Positions 41,149-51,212 of a DNA stretch of 64,000 bases are shown here, one piece after another. Location: the NCBI RefSeq assembly GCF_000410875.1, contig NZ_AROI01000006.1, positions 1 to 64,000 on the forward strand. The letters are read 5' to 3'. Below the pieces are notes generated by a model. The model did no database searches, was not told the origin of the DNA, and saw only the letters and a list, made by a program, of their open reading frames with translations. A program made the translations under genes and the position numbers. Within the stretch, counting starts at the first letter, position 1, and every line of letters begins with the position of its first letter. Source of the DNA: Halopseudomonas pelagia CL-AP6 (GTDB lineage: Bacteria; Pseudomonadota; Gammaproteobacteria; Pseudomonadales; Pseudomonadaceae).

Positions 41149-42333
41149 ATGGCCGATTCCAAAGCGAGTTTCAACTGGATTGATCCGCTGCTGCTTGATT
41201 CGCAGCTGACCGAAGAAGAGCGCATGGTGCGTGATTCTGCTGCTCAATACTGCAACGCCAAGTTGATGCCGCGGGTACTGGAGTCGTTCCGTAATGAAAA
41301 TACCGATATAGCCATCTTTCGTGAAATGGGTGAGTTGGGGCTGCTGGGCGCCACTATCCCCGAGGAGTACGGTGGCAGCGGGCTGAATTATGTCTGCTAC
41401 GGCTTGATTGCCCGTGAAGTCGAGCGTGTTGACTCAGGCTACCGTTCGATGATGAGTGTGCAATCCTCGCTGGTCATGGTGCCGATCAATGAGTTCGGTA
41501 GCGAAGAGCAAAAGCAGAAGTATCTACCCAAGTTGGCTAGCGGTGAGAGCATCGGTTGCTTTGGTCTGACTGAGCCCGATCATGGTTCCGACCCAGGCTC
41601 GATGATCACCCGTGCGCGGTCCGTAGAGGGTGGCTATTCGCTCAGGGGCGCAAAGATGTGGATTACCAACAGCCCCATCGCTGACGTGTTCGTGGTCTGG
41701 GCCAAGACGGATGACGACGTGATCCGTGGCTTTATTCTGGAGAAAGGCTGGAAGGGCCTTAGCGCTCCGGCGATCAAGGGTAAGGTCGGTCTACGTACGT
41801 CCATTACTGGCCAGATCGTAATGGAAGATGTATTTGTGCCGGAAGAGAATATGTTGCCCGGGGTGACCGGTCTGAAAGGTCCTTTTACTTGTCTTAATTC
41901 GGCGCGCTATGGCATTTCCTGGGGCGCTCTGGGCGCGGCGGAGTTCTGCTGGCATACCGCTCGTCAGTACACGCTGGATCGAAAGCAGTTCGGTCGCCCA
42001 CTGGCACAGACACAGTTGATCCAGAAAAAACTCGCCGATATGCAGACCGAGATCACCATGGCCCTGCAGGGTTGCCTGCGTTTGGGCCGCATGAAGGATG
42101 AAGGGACTGCGGCGGTGGAGATCACCTCGATGATGAAACGCAACTCCTGTGGCAAATCGCTGGATATCGCCCGTGTGGCCCGTGACATGCTCGGTGGTAA
42201 CGGCATTTCCGACGAATACGGGGTAATCCGTCACGTAGTCAACCTGGAAGTGGTCAATACCTACGAAGGTACCCACGATGTGCACGCGCTGATCCTGGGT
42301 CGCGCACAGACGGGCCTTCAGGCGTTCTTCTAA
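41149..42333 (+). CDS. gcdH: glutaryl-CoA dehydrogenase
   Basis: A 394-residue FAD acyl-CoA dehydrogenase that oxidises and decarboxylates glutaryl-CoA to crotonyl-CoA. The FAD-binding segments [13 protein letters not shown] near residue 140 and [18 protein letters not shown] near 175 are clear. The catalytic base is in [21 protein letters not shown] near residue 375 (Glu). CGGAG precedes the ATG. Divergent gcdR and the downstream CoA transferase make a compact glutarate/lysine catabolic module. Confidence 0.95.
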   Translation: MADSKASFNWIDPLLLDSQLTEEERMVRDSAAQYCNAKLMPRVLESFRNENTDIAIFREMGELGLLGATIPEEYGGSGLNYVCYGLIAREVERVDSGYRSMMSVQSSLVMVPINEFGSEEQKQKYLPKLASGESIGCFGLTEPDHGSDPGSMITRARSVEGGYSLRGAKMWITNSPIADVFVVWAKTDDDVIRGFILEKGWKGLSAPAIKGKVGLRTSITGQIVMEDVFVPEENMLPGVTGLKGPFTCLNSARYGISWGALGAAEFCWHTARQYTLDRKQFGRPLAQTQLIQKKLADMQTEITMALQGCLRLGRMKDEGTAAVEITSMMKRNSCGKSLDIARVARDMLGGNGISDEYGVIRHVVNLEVVNTYEGTHDVHALILGRAQTGLQAFF

Positions 42334-42344
42334 CGTTTGAAGGT

Positions 42345-42478
42345 GGCGGCAAGCGGCAAGTCGGGCTGAGTAAGTCTGGTTTGCTGCGGCTTTTCCGAGG
42401 GCTCGTGATCATGTTCGTTACCCCTATTTTTTTTAACTGCAGGGCTGGCTTGTCGCTTACAGCTTGCCGCTTGTGGCT
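42345..42478. repeat. inverted pair of CTTGCCGCTTG-type repeats, gcdH to CoA transferase
   Basis: GCGGCAAGCGGCAAG at 42346-42360 and its near-complement within 42449-42478 (CTTGTCGCTTACAGCTTGCC, then GCTTGTGGC) bracket the 151-bp gap. The right unit ends 6 bp before the CoA-transferase start, so the ribosome binding region of that gene is derived from the repeat. A T8 run lies at 42427-42434. Confidence 0.65.
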
Positions 42479-42484
42479 GCGCGC

Positions 42485-43663
42485 ATGAGTGCGCTAGCCG
42501 GTCTGAAAGTCCTTGATCTTTCCCGCGTTCTGGCTGGCCCCTGGGCTGGGCAGATGTTGGCTGATCTTGGCGCTGACGTGGTCAAGGTCGAGCGGCCGGT
42601 CGTCGGCGATGATACCCGTGCCTGGGGGCCGCCCTACCTCAAGGATGCTCAAGGGCGTGACACCTCGGAAGCGGCTTATTATCTTTCCGCTAACCGCAAT
42701 AAGCGCTCTCTGGCGATTGATTTTACCCAGCCGCAGGGCCAGCAGTGCCTGCGCGAGCTGGTGGTTAAAGCGGATATTCTGATCGAGAACTTCAAGGTTG
42801 ATGGGCTAGCGGCCTACGGCCTCGACTATGTCAGCCTGCAGGCGATTAATCCGCGCCTGATCTACTGCTCAATAACCGGTTTTGGTCAGGACGGACCCTA
42901 CGCCCAGCGTGCCGGTTACGATTTCATGATTCAGGGGTTAGGTGGCTTGATGAGCGTGACCGGGCGTGCCGATGACGAAGCCGGCGCCGGGCCGGTCAAG
43001 GTCGGCGTGGCGCTGACCGATGTTCTCACCGGGCTCTACGCCAGCAATGCCATTTTGGCTGCGCTGGCCGAGCGCGAGCGCAGCGGGCAGGGCCAGTACA
43101 TCGACCTGGCACTGCTGGATGTGCAAGTGGCCTGTCTAGCCAATCAGGGTCTTAACTACTTGACCACGGGACAGGCGCCGAGACGCATGGGCAACGCCCA
43201 CCCGAACATCGTGCCCTATCAGGATTTCCCCAGCGCCGATGGTGATTTTATTCTGACGGTCGGCAACGATGCTCAGTTCCGTCGTTTCAGCACAGTCGCC
43301 GGGCATCCGGAATGGGCGCAGGACCGCCGTTTTGCCAGCAATGCGGATAGGGTTGCTAACCGGGGGGAATTGATCCCGCTGATTCGCCAGGTCACTGTTT
43401 TTCGCACTACCGCCCAGTGGATTTCAGACCTGGAGCAGGCGGGCGTGCCCTGCGGTCCAATCAATGATCTGGCCCAGGTGTTCGAGGACCCGCAGGTACG
43501 CTCCCGCGGGTTGAAAGTACGCATGGGCCATCCCCTGGCAGGCGAGGTGGCGCTGGTTGGCAATCCGATTCGTCTGTCGCGCACGCCGATTGAGTATCGC
43601 CTGCCGCCGCCGCTGCTCGACGAGCATGCTGCGGCTGTCCTCGCTGACTGGCTCGGGAAGTAG
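42485..43663 (+). CDS. family III CoA transferase (probable glutarate CoA-transferase)
   Basis: A 392-residue CaiB/BaiF-type CoA transferase. LKVLDLSRVLAGPWAGQMLADLGADVVKVE opens the protein. RNKRSLAIDF is near residue 80, and GFGQDGPYAQRAGYDFMIQGLGG near 135 with the family catalytic Asp downstream (YDFM). Next to gcdH, the likely reaction is activation of glutarate with succinyl-CoA to form glutaryl-CoA; the substrate is inferred from context. No good ribosome site precedes the ATG, because the upstream DNA is a repeat unit; an in-frame TTG lies 21 bp upstream. Confidence 0.87.
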   Translation: MSALAGLKVLDLSRVLAGPWAGQMLADLGADVVKVERPVVGDDTRAWGPPYLKDAQGRDTSEAAYYLSANRNKRSLAIDFTQPQGQQCLRELVVKADILIENFKVDGLAAYGLDYVSLQAINPRLIYCSITGFGQDGPYAQRAGYDFMIQGLGGLMSVTGRADDEAGAGPVKVGVALTDVLTGLYASNAILAALAERERSGQGQYIDLALLDVQVACLANQGLNYLTTGQAPRRMGNAHPNIVPYQDFPSADGDFILTVGNDAQFRRFSTVAGHPEWAQDRRFASNADRVANRGELIPLIRQVTVFRTTAQWISDLEQAGVPCGPINDLAQVFEDPQVRSRGLKVRMGHPLAGEVALVGNPIRLSRTPIEYRLPPPLLDEHAAAVLADWLGK

Positions 43664-43691
43664 CGCCAGACGCGAAACGGAGGGGCGGGTC

Positions 43692-44477
43692 TCAGGGCAC
43701 CAGCAGCACCGGATGGTGTGATTCGCGCGCCACGGTCGCCGCCGTGCTGCCGAGCAGCATGTCGCTGATTGGTGTGGTGCCGCGTTTGCCAATGATGATC
43801 AGCGCGGCATTTTCCTGCGCGGCAGCCTTGACCAGTTCCCGTGCGGGTTCCCCTTTGAGGCGCTGGGCCGTGGCGTTGTCGAACTGGCCGCTGATCGTTA
43901 CCAGCGCCTCCTGGGCCGTGGTGTCTTCAATGTGTTCACCATCATCAACCCAGACCACCAAGCCATGGTTGCCGCGCTGCATGAATTCGCCGAAACGGCG
44001 CTCGGCAGCCCGCGCCGAGGGCGAGCCGTCGGTGGCCAGCATGATGACCGCGTCAGGTTCGATCACCTTGCCGTCCATGGGTACTACCAGCAAAGGCAGA
44101 CGGGTCATGCGCACCAGGTTCATGGCAATATTGCCGCGAAGAATTTCCCGCCCTGCGGAATGGCTGCGGTTAAGGACGATGATGCCGTCGGCATCCAGCC
44201 GTTTGGCGCAATCGACGATTTCCGAGGCGGCAAAGCCCTGCTCTACGCGGTAGTCGACCTGAATGCCCTGGTCCTGTTGCAGTTGCGCGGCCAGTTTCTT
44301 CAGATGTGATTCGGCGGCTTGCGGAGTGTCTTCGATATGCAGGCGCTTGAATGTCTCGACCACGTGGACCAGCGTAAGGTGGGTTAGGCCTGTCAGCGCG
44401 GTAATAGCTGGCAGATGCTCAAGCATTCTGCTCCAGCCATCTGAATAGTCGACGCTGAGTATATAATGTTGGGGCAT
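43692..44477 (-). CDS. tandem universal stress protein (UspA family)
   Basis: A 261-residue protein made of two Usp folds in tandem. The first (about residues 1-140) ends with DGIIVLNRSHSAGREILRGNIAMNLVRMTRLPLLVVP and the second (about 145-261) with ALIIIGKRGTTPISDMLLGSTAATVARESHHPVLLVP. Both ends hold the G-2x-G-9x-G(S/N)-type nucleotide loop, so ATP binding is likely in at least the second half. The ATG at 44477 has GGAG seven bases upstream; an in-frame TTG two codons earlier is rejected. Confidence 0.9.
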   Translation of the reverse strand: MPQHYILSVDYSDGWSRMLEHLPAITALTGLTHLTLVHVVETFKRLHIEDTPQAAESHLKKLAAQLQQDQGIQVDYRVEQGFAASEIVDCAKRLDADGIIVLNRSHSAGREILRGNIAMNLVRMTRLPLLVVPMDGKVIEPDAVIMLATDGSPSARAAERRFGEFMQRGNHGLVVWVDDGEHIEDTTAQEALVTISGQFDNATAQRLKGEPARELVKAAAQENAALIIIGKRGTTPISDMLLGSTAATVARESHHPVLLVP

Positions 44478-44825
44478 GGGCAAGCTCCTGCTGGTAAGTG
44501 TTGTTGTTCAGGCCCGGCTGTCGGCAACGCCTGTATCCTTAGCCTAGCATCCCTGGCAGGCTTGGCTATGATTCAGGTCAATAGCGCTAAGTCCCTCAGT
44601 ACTATATTGATTGCCGCGATCCTTCAGCGATCCTTGTATGTGTCGCGCCAAAAAAATAGCTTTTATAGCTTGCGTGGAAATATAGCGTCAATTTAGTATC
44701 ATTTTTGCTTGATACTCCTTAACATTACCCTACAATTGTATTAACACTAATAAGCCATCACGATTCCTCGTGCATGGCTCTTTTGTCATATTTTCGCATT
44801 AGCATTAGAAAGGGGAGTGACCGAA
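44478..44825. other. AT-rich 348-bp divergent gap, usp / pga promoter region
   Basis: The gap is clearly richer in A/T than its surroundings and holds the divergent promoters for the usp gene and pgaABCD. Visible items are a tandem GCGATCCTT pair near 44614-44635, an A7 run near 44652, and a terminator-like hairpin at 44753-44784. A strong GGGGAG ribosome site lies at 44812-44817. No coding sequence is evident. Confidence 0.5.
44753..44784 (+). terminator. terminator-like hairpin in the pgaA leader
   Basis: AGCCAT-CACGA-TTCC-TCGTG-(C)-ATGGCT makes an 11-bp stem with one bulged C and is followed by CTTTT. It lies 33 bp upstream of the pgaA ribosome site, in the same orientation. If transcription starts upstream, it could act as an attenuator or leader structure; it is too far from any plus-strand gene to be an ordinary terminator. 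Confidence 0.55.
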
Positions 44826-47276
44826 TTGCTCAGTAACTTAGCAGGGAGGCGAGTTATTGCTTGCTGTTTCTCCTTGGGTCTATCCTTGGGCTCCAGTTTC
44901 GTCTGGGCTGATCAGGCCTACAGCGATCTGATAGAGCGTGCGCGCCTTGGCGACCAGCAGCCCGCGCTGAATTATCTTCGACAGTTGCCATCGCTGACTC
45001 CCACGCAGCATATTGATCTTCTACTCATTGCCAGTTGGGCTGGCGAAGATGATGAAGTGTTGCGTCTTTACCAATCCAATCCTGCTATATATGCAAAGCA
45101 TCCCGATACGGTAGCGGCGATGGCTCGTGCCAGACGCAACCGTGGTGAATGGGATCAAGCTGTCAATGGCTTCCTGCTCGCTCGCTCACTCGCACCAGCG
45201 CGGGCCGATCTGTTACAAGCGCAATTAATGACGATGGCCGATATGGGTCAGACGCCAGCCGCGATTAAACGCGCCCGGGTCTGGACCGAGCAGGCTCCAA
45301 AGCAATTGGAAGCGCGCCTGGCGCTGGGCTACGCATTGATGCTTGACGGGCAGCAGCACGCTTCGTTGGCAGAATATGACCGTGCCTGGACATTAGCTCC
45401 CGGACGTCGCGATATATTGCGCGAGTATCTGTTTGCCCTCCAGCGCGCGGGTCTGCCAGTGCAGGCCCTGAGCATTGCCGAGCAGCATTCGGAGCTGCTC
45501 GGGGAGGACGAGTTGCGTGTCATGCGCGCCGATGCCCTGGCCGAACGTGTACGTCTGGCAGATACCTCCAGTCGCTCCGAATCCGAGCGCTTTGTGATTG
45601 CCGACCGTGCATTGTCCCAGGCCGACGCAATGATGCAAGAGTGGGCAGCTTTACCCGAGGCGCAGGCCGACGTCGCTCGTGTCCGTGTCGACCGTATGGG
45701 TGCTCTGCATGCGCGCGTGGACATGCAAGGCGTCGTCGATGAGTACTATGCATTGAAAGACATGCAGGTCGCGTTGCCGCCTTATGCATTGCGTTGGGCC
45801 GCCAGTGCCATGCTTTACCTGCGCCAGCCCGAGTTGGCTGTCGAGCTATACCGCGAAGTGATAGCGGCCAGCAACGACAAAGACCAGAGCTGGTTGAGTG
45901 ATCACCAGAGCCTTTATTACGCGTTGATTGAAAGCGAAGAGCTGGAAGAAGCTGATCAGCTCAGCAAGCAACTGGCCGAAGCCCAACCAGCGCGTATCTA
46001 TCCCTTGGGTGTGCCTGAGGGGCGGCCAAACAATAACTGGCTCGACAGCCAGATTCTGGTTGCCAACAATGCCCTTTACCGTGACGACTTGCCAGCAGCG
46101 CAGCAGGCTTTCGAGAGTCTATCCGATGCCGCGCCAGGCAACGTTTCATTACGTACCAGCCGTGCCAGCGTATACGCCGCGCGAGGCTGGCCACGGCGTG
46201 CCGAAGAGCAGTTGAAGATTGCCGAGAGCACCGCGCCGAAAACCATAGAGGTCGAGGCGGGTCAGGCCACCAATGCGCTGGCACTACAGGAATGGCGGCA
46301 GGTCGATGTGCTTGCCGACGATCTGGTAGAGCGTTTCCCAGAAAATCTCCGTGTACAACGTGTTGATCGACTGCGCGATGTTCATCATATGGCCGAGCTG
46401 CGTGTTGCCGGCTATCGCGGCAGAAGTTCTGAGGATAGCGTTTCAGGCAACAGCGATTTTGGTCTGGAAACCGTCCTTTACAGTTCGCCGTTCAAGGAAG
46501 ACTGGCGGGTGTTCGTCGGCGGCGGTATCGGTCGTGGTGATTTCCTTGAAGGAGATGCAGAGCACGACTGGCTGCGTGCCGGTATCGAACATCGTATTCG
46601 CAATAATACCCTGGAAGCGGAAGTGTCCAGTCATGAATTTGGCTTTGGCCGTCGTGCGGGCGCCAGGCTGGCTGGTATTCACGACATCAACGATGTCTGG
46701 CAGTACGGCTGGTCAGCCGAACTGCTGTCGGGCTCAACGCCGCTGCGGGCTTTGAACAGTAATGTCGACGCAGACAGTCTGTCAGGTTACCTGCGCTGGC
46801 GTGAAAGCGAGCGTCGGGAAGTCAGTTTGTCCATCTTGCCGATGTCGTTCAGCGACGGTAACGACCGGCTGAGTCTGGTGCTCGATGGTAGCCAGCGGGT
46901 CTTTACTGCCCCGCGCATGATACTGGATGCCGGGCTGGAGCTGTCGACCAGCCGCAACAGCCAGGGCGGGGAAGGCCCGTACTTTAATCCGGATTCAGAT
47001 GTCAGTGTGCTCTCAACGCTCAATCTGTCACACATTCTGCATCGCCGCTACGAGACGGTGTGGAGTCAGGATCTGCAGTTCGGCCTGGGTTACTACGATC
47101 AGCGCGACTTCGCCGGTGGTGGTATGGGCTTGATTGGTTATGGGCAGCGACTACGTATGAACGACGTGTTCGACAGCGGCTTTATGCTGTCTGCTTTAAG
47201 CAGACCCTATGATGGGGACCGCGAGCATGAATACCGGCTGGTCCTCGATATCAACTTCCGTTTCAAGGGTCTGTGA
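44826..47276 (+). CDS. pgaA: poly-beta-1,6-N-acetylglucosamine export porin PgaA
   Basis: An 816-residue outer-membrane exporter of partly deacetylated poly-GlcNAc. A signal peptide (VIACCFSLGLSLGSSFVWA-DQA) leads into a periplasmic TPR array (about residues 30-500). The C-terminal beta-barrel (about 520-816) has alternating aromatic strands and ends in INFRFKGL. TTG at 44826 is chosen because GGGGAG lies eight bases upstream; the GTG at 44817 overlaps that ribosome site. It is the first gene of pgaABCD; the pgaB ATG overlaps its stop (TGATG). Confidence 0.92.
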   Translation: MLSNLAGRRVIACCFSLGLSLGSSFVWADQAYSDLIERARLGDQQPALNYLRQLPSLTPTQHIDLLLIASWAGEDDEVLRLYQSNPAIYAKHPDTVAAMARARRNRGEWDQAVNGFLLARSLAPARADLLQAQLMTMADMGQTPAAIKRARVWTEQAPKQLEARLALGYALMLDGQQHASLAEYDRAWTLAPGRRDILREYLFALQRAGLPVQALSIAEQHSELLGEDELRVMRADALAERVRLADTSSRSESERFVIADRALSQADAMMQEWAALPEAQADVARVRVDRMGALHARVDMQGVVDEYYALKDMQVALPPYALRWAASAMLYLRQPELAVELYREVIAASNDKDQSWLSDHQSLYYALIESEELEEADQLSKQLAEAQPARIYPLGVPEGRPNNNWLDSQILVANNALYRDDLPAAQQAFESLSDAAPGNVSLRTSRASVYAARGWPRRAEEQLKIAESTAPKTIEVEAGQATNALALQEWRQVDVLADDLVERFPENLRVQRVDRLRDVHHMAELRVAGYRGRSSEDSVSGNSDFGLETVLYSSPFKEDWRVFVGGGIGRGDFLEGDAEHDWLRAGIEHRIRNNTLEAEVSSHEFGFGRRAGARLAGIHDINDVWQYGWSAELLSGSTPLRALNSNVDADSLSGYLRWRESERREVSLSILPMSFSDGNDRLSLVLDGSQRVFTAPRMILDAGLELSTSRNSQGGEGPYFNPDSDVSVLSTLNLSHILHRRYETVWSQDLQFGLGYYDQRDFAGGGMGLIGYGQRLRMNDVFDSGFMLSALSRPYDGDREHEYRLVLDINFRFKGL

Positions 47277-49282
47277 TGATATTGCTCGGACGAATTTTCC
47301 TGTTATTGACCCTGTTGCTTGGCGCAGCCTGTGCGCAACAGTCGGTACCCTTCACCGCTCCCCAGGATAGGCCAGAAACCGGCCGGGAAGCTGCCTGGCC
47401 GAAAAATCATGTTCTGGCCCTGGCCTACCATGACGTGCAAGACGTTGATCCGGACAACACCTTCCTGTCTGTGCGTACCCTCAATCTGCTCGACCAGCTC
47501 GCCTGGTTGCGCGAGAACGGCTACCAAGCGGTCTCCATCGATCAGATCCTGGAGGCTCGCCAGGGTGGTGCGGTGTTGCCGGAAAAAGCCATATTGCTGA
47601 GCTTTGATGATGGCTTCAGCAGCTTCCGTGAACGTGTTCTGCCGGTACTTAAAGCCTATCAGTGGCCAGCGGTGTTGGCCCCGGTCGGCGCATGGATGGA
47701 TACCCCTGCAGATCAGAAGGTTGATTTTGGCGGCCTGCCGGTTCCTCGTGAGCGCTTTGCAACCCGTGCGCAGATCCGTGAAATAGCCGATTCGGGTTTG
47801 GTCGAAATTGGCGCGCACACGGACAACCTGCACTTCGGTACGCTGGCCAACGCTCAGGGCAATAAGCTGCCGGCCGCAGCCAATCGCCTATACGATCCGG
47901 TAACGGGCAAGTACGAGACCAGTGACGCTTATAAAGCCCGACTCAATACCGATATCCAGCGCATTAGCCAGAAAATCCGTGAAGTCACTGGGCGTAGCCC
48001 GCGAGTTTGGGTATGGCCCTATGGCGCTGCCAACGGCATGGCGCTGGAAGTGATGGACAAAAACGGCTACCAGATGGCGTTGACGTTGGAAGGTGGCCTG
48101 GCGACGGTAGAGAATCTGCGCGATACCGGGCGCTATCTGATCGGTGAAGACCCGAGCACGCAGAGCTTCGCTGCCGCAATAAGCGGCATGCAGGACATGC
48201 CAGCCATGCGCGTAGCGCACGTGGATCTGGATTATGTCTATGATTCTGACCCGGTGCAGATGGAGGTCAATCTGGGTTTACTGATCCAGCGGATTGCCGA
48301 TCTGCGCATCAATACGGTATTTCTGCAGGCCTATGCTGATCCCGAGGGCGACGGCACGGTCAAGGAGCTGTATTTCCCGAACCGCCACTTGCCCATGCGT
48401 GCTGATCTGTTCAATCGCGCCTCCTGGCAATTGCGTACCCGTGCCGGTGTGGAAATCTATGCCTGGATGCCGGTCATGAGTTTTGATCTGGATCCGGCGT
48501 TGCCGCGCGTGACAGCGATTGCTGCTGCAGGAGCGCATGATGCGACCGTGGATCCGGTGCAATACCAGCGTCTGTCGCCGTTTGATCCAATAGTGCGCAA
48601 ACAGATTGGCGAGATCTACGAGGATCTGGCGGGGCATGCCAGCTTTAGCGGGCTGTTGTTTCACGATGACGCCCTGCTGTCTGATTTTGAAGATGCCGGC
48701 AACGCCGCGCGGCAGGCCTATGCCGACGCTGGGTTGAGCCTGGATCTGACAGCGCTACGTGCTGATCCAGAGCAGATGGCTGCTTGGACGCGCTTCAAGA
48801 GCCAGTATCTGATCGATTTCACCCTGGAGCTGGCGGATAAGGTCAAGGCCATCCGCGGGCCGCAGGTGAAAACCGCAAGGAATATCTTCGCTATGCCGAT
48901 CCTTGAGCCGGAAAGCGAGGCCTGGTTCGCGCAGAACATGCATGATTTTCTGAATAACTATGACTGGACCGCCATTATGGCCATGCCCTTGATGGAAGGC
49001 GTCAGCAAGGCGGACTCAGATGCGTGGTTGTCGCGCCTGGTGCGCCAGGTCAAGCAGTACCCCGATGCGATGGACAAGACCCTGTTCGAACTTCAGGCCC
49101 GCGATTGGCGTGTGGGTCAGGAAGGTCCCATAGATAGCGAGTTGTTGGTGCGCTGGATGCATCGCCTGCAGTGGGAAGGGGTGCGTCACTTTGGCTACTA
49201 CCCGGATGATTTCCATACCGATAATCCGCGCCTCGAGCTAGTACGCCCGGCATTGTCAAATGCATGGAGTACCCAGCGATGA
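47276..49282 (+). CDS. pgaB: poly-N-acetylglucosamine N-deacetylase PgaB
   Basis: A 668-residue two-domain enzyme. A lipoprotein-like signal ([12 protein letters not shown]) precedes a polysaccharide deacetylase domain (about residues 45-280) with the metal/catalytic segments [21 protein letters not shown] and [12 protein letters not shown]. The C-terminal domain (about 305-640) has the barrel-type PNG-binding/hydrolase fold known in this family. It removes a few acetyl groups before export by PgaA. Starts are ATG at 47276 or GTG at 47273. It overlaps pgaC by 4 bp. Confidence 0.93.
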   Translation: MILLGRIFLLLTLLLGAACAQQSVPFTAPQDRPETGREAAWPKNHVLALAYHDVQDVDPDNTFLSVRTLNLLDQLAWLRENGYQAVSIDQILEARQGGAVLPEKAILLSFDDGFSSFRERVLPVLKAYQWPAVLAPVGAWMDTPADQKVDFGGLPVPRERFATRAQIREIADSGLVEIGAHTDNLHFGTLANAQGNKLPAAANRLYDPVTGKYETSDAYKARLNTDIQRISQKIREVTGRSPRVWVWPYGAANGMALEVMDKNGYQMALTLEGGLATVENLRDTGRYLIGEDPSTQSFAAAISGMQDMPAMRVAHVDLDYVYDSDPVQMEVNLGLLIQRIADLRINTVFLQAYADPEGDGTVKELYFPNRHLPMRADLFNRASWQLRTRAGVEIYAWMPVMSFDLDPALPRVTAIAAAGAHDATVDPVQYQRLSPFDPIVRKQIGEIYEDLAGHASFSGLLFHDDALLSDFEDAGNAARQAYADAGLSLDLTALRADPEQMAAWTRFKSQYLIDFTLELADKVKAIRGPQVKTARNIFAMPILEPESEAWFAQNMHDFLNNYDWTAIMAMPLMEGVSKADSDAWLSRLVRQVKQYPDAMDKTLFELQARDWRVGQEGPIDSELLVRWMHRLQWEGVRHFGYYPDDFHTDNPRLELVRPALSNAWSTQR

Positions 49283-50619
49283 GAGAGCGGACAATTGCCA
49301 TTGTGGTATTGGTGCTAGTGTTGCTTGGGCCGTTGGCGCTGGCGCTGGCCATCACCGGCACGCTGTTGCTTAACTTCGTGTTTTTCTACCCGCTGCTGAT
49401 GTCCGCTCTGTGGATAGCCGGGGGGCTGTACTTCTGGTTTAACTGGGAGCGCAAGTGGCCCTGGTCGCGCGAGGGTGATGTGCCGGCTCCGGAGCTGGCG
49501 GGTAGCCCGCTGGTATCCATATTGATACCTTGCTTCAACGAAGGGCCACGCGTGAACGAAACGGTTCTCGCCGCCTTGGCTCAGCGCTATCAGAACATCG
49601 AAGTCGTGGCCATTAATGATGGGTCGAGCGATGACACCGGAGAAAGGCTAGACCAACTCGCCGAGCAAAACCCGCTGGTGCGCGTTGTGCATCTAGCCAA
49701 GAATCAGGGCAAGGCCGTGGCTTTGCGTATGGGCGCCTTGGCTGCCCGTAGCGAATATCTAGTGTGCATCGACGGCGATGCGCTGTTGGCCGAAGACGCC
49801 GTGGCTTATCTGGTAGCGCCCTTGATCGAAAATCCGCGCGTCGGCGCGGTAACTGGTAATCCCCGGATTCGTACACGCTCCACGCTGATTGGCCGCATTC
49901 AGGTTGGGGAATTTTCCTCGATCATTGGTTTGATCAAACGCACTCAGCGGGTTTATGGCCGGGTCTTTACGGTCTCTGGTGTGGTCGCTGCTTTCCGCCG
50001 CAGTGCGTTGGACCGGGTCGGGTACTGGAGCCCGGATATGATTACCGAAGATATCGACATCAGCTGGAAGCTGCAGCTGGATCACTGGTCGATTTTCTAT
50101 GAACCCCGCGCGCTGTGCTGGATTCTGATGCCCGAAACCCTGCGTGGCTTGTGGAAGCAGCGCTTGCGCTGGTCACGCGGCGGGGCCGAGGTGCTACGCA
50201 AGAACATCGCCAGTATCTGGAAATGGCGTTTCCGTTATATGTGGCCGTTGCTGGTGGAGTTCTGTCTTTCTGCAATATGGGCGTTCACCTTCGCCATCAC
50301 CATTGTGCTATGGGCGCTGGGGCTGTTCTTTGTGCTCCCCGAAAATCTCCAGGTGGTACGCATCGTTCCTCCTGGTTTTACCGGGCTGGTGTTGGCCTGC
50401 GTCTGTCTTATGCAGTTCAGTCTTAGTCTGTTCATCGAGCGGCGCTATGAGGAACGCCTGGGGCGTACGCTGTTCTGGGTCATATGGTATCCGCTGGTGT
50501 TCTGGATGATTACGTTGTTTACCACTTTGGCGAGCTTTCCCAGGGTCATGCTCAGGCCGCGGCAGGAGCGCGCGCGCTGGACTAGCCCAGATCGTGGTAT
50601 TGCGAGGAGCAACAGATGA
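49279..50619 (+). CDS. pgaC: poly-beta-1,6-GlcNAc synthase PgaC
   Basis: A 446-residue inner-membrane family 2 glycosyltransferase that polymerises UDP-GlcNAc. Two N-terminal membrane helices (about residues 5-55) are followed by the GT-A domain: [11 protein letters not shown] near 80, [10 protein letters not shown] near 115, CIDGDALL near 170 (DxD-type), [10 protein letters not shown] near 262 and QRLRWSRGG near 298. Two or three C-terminal helices follow. The ATG at 49279 overlaps the pgaB stop and has GGAG nine bases upstream; an ATG five codons earlier is possible. In E. coli activity needs PgaD and c-di-GMP. Confidence 0.95.
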   Translation: MRERTIAIVVLVLVLLGPLALALAITGTLLLNFVFFYPLLMSALWIAGGLYFWFNWERKWPWSREGDVPAPELAGSPLVSILIPCFNEGPRVNETVLAALAQRYQNIEVVAINDGSSDDTGERLDQLAEQNPLVRVVHLAKNQGKAVALRMGALAARSEYLVCIDGDALLAEDAVAYLVAPLIENPRVGAVTGNPRIRTRSTLIGRIQVGEFSSIIGLIKRTQRVYGRVFTVSGVVAAFRRSALDRVGYWSPDMITEDIDISWKLQLDHWSIFYEPRALCWILMPETLRGLWKQRLRWSRGGAEVLRKNIASIWKWRFRYMWPLLVEFCLSAIWAFTFAITIVLWALGLFFVLPENLQVVRIVPPGFTGLVLACVCLMQFSLSLFIERRYEERLGRTLFWVIWYPLVFWMITLFTTLASFPRVMLRPRQERARWTSPDRGIARSNR

Positions 50620-51101
50620 ATCTGATCTACACACCAAGGCACTGGTTGCCGCGATTGATTGATATCATCCTCACGTTAATTGCCTGGGTGGTATTTGTCT
50701 GGCTGTTGTATAACGGGATCACCGATCTAATAGCAGACCAAAGACAGGGGCCGCGTATTGAAATGGGTACGCAGCTTCTATCAGGCTTGGATAGTTTGCT
50801 GTTATATCTGGTCTTGAGCCTGTTGGTGGCTTGTATTCTGAGTATCTGGGCGGCTTACCGAAAGAAGCAGGCGGCAGGATTCGAACGCCGTAAGCGCGTG
50901 CCGATCATGAGCGATGAAACGCTGTCGACTAGTTTTGGCGTGGATCATCGATTGCTCAAGCTGCTGCAGGAGCAGCAGGTATTGACCGTTCACAATGATG
51001 AGCATGGTCAGTTGCTGTCAGTGGAAATGCGGGATCTGAACAAGCATTACGCTGCTCGTAAGCCGCTGGTGAAGCCGGAGTTGGTTGGCGAGCTCTCCTG
51101 A
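50616..51101 (+). CDS. pgaD: PGA biosynthesis protein PgaD
   Basis: A 161-residue small inner-membrane partner of PgaC. Two hydrophobic helices (about residues 13-36 and 60-84) are separated by a short loop, and the cytoplasmic tail is basic ([16 protein letters not shown]). The family is poorly conserved, so the call rests on position and topology: it overlaps pgaC by 4 bp and ends the operon before a strong terminator. In E. coli PgaC and PgaD together bind c-di-GMP. Confidence 0.85.
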   Translation: MNLIYTPRHWLPRLIDIILTLIAWVVFVWLLYNGITDLIADQRQGPRIEMGTQLLSGLDSLLLYLVLSLLVACILSIWAAYRKKQAAGFERRKRVPIMSDETLSTSFGVDHRLLKLLQEQQVLTVHNDEHGQLLSVEMRDLNKHYAARKPLVKPELVGELS

Positions 51102-51166
51102 TAGCGTGCCGCAGCTTGCTCAGTTAGAAGCAGCGGGAGAAGATTGGTGCTAGCTCATTCTAGAAT

Positions 51167-51198
51167 AAAAAAACGGGCCTGTTGAGGCCCGTTTTTTT
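51167..51198. terminator. bidirectional terminator between pgaD and rhlE
   Basis: A7 then ACGGGCCT-GTTG-AGGCCCGT then T6-7 gives an 8-bp GC stem flanked by A- and T-runs. It can end both the pgaABCD transcript (plus) and the convergent helicase gene (minus). This is one of the clearest terminators in the window. Confidence 0.95.
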
Positions 51199-51212
51199 GC
51201 TGGATGTCGGCT

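Noticed and set aside
44817-44819. GTG start for pgaA
   Set aside because: It overlaps the GGGGAG ribosome site. The TTG at 44826 has proper spacing and keeps the signal peptide.
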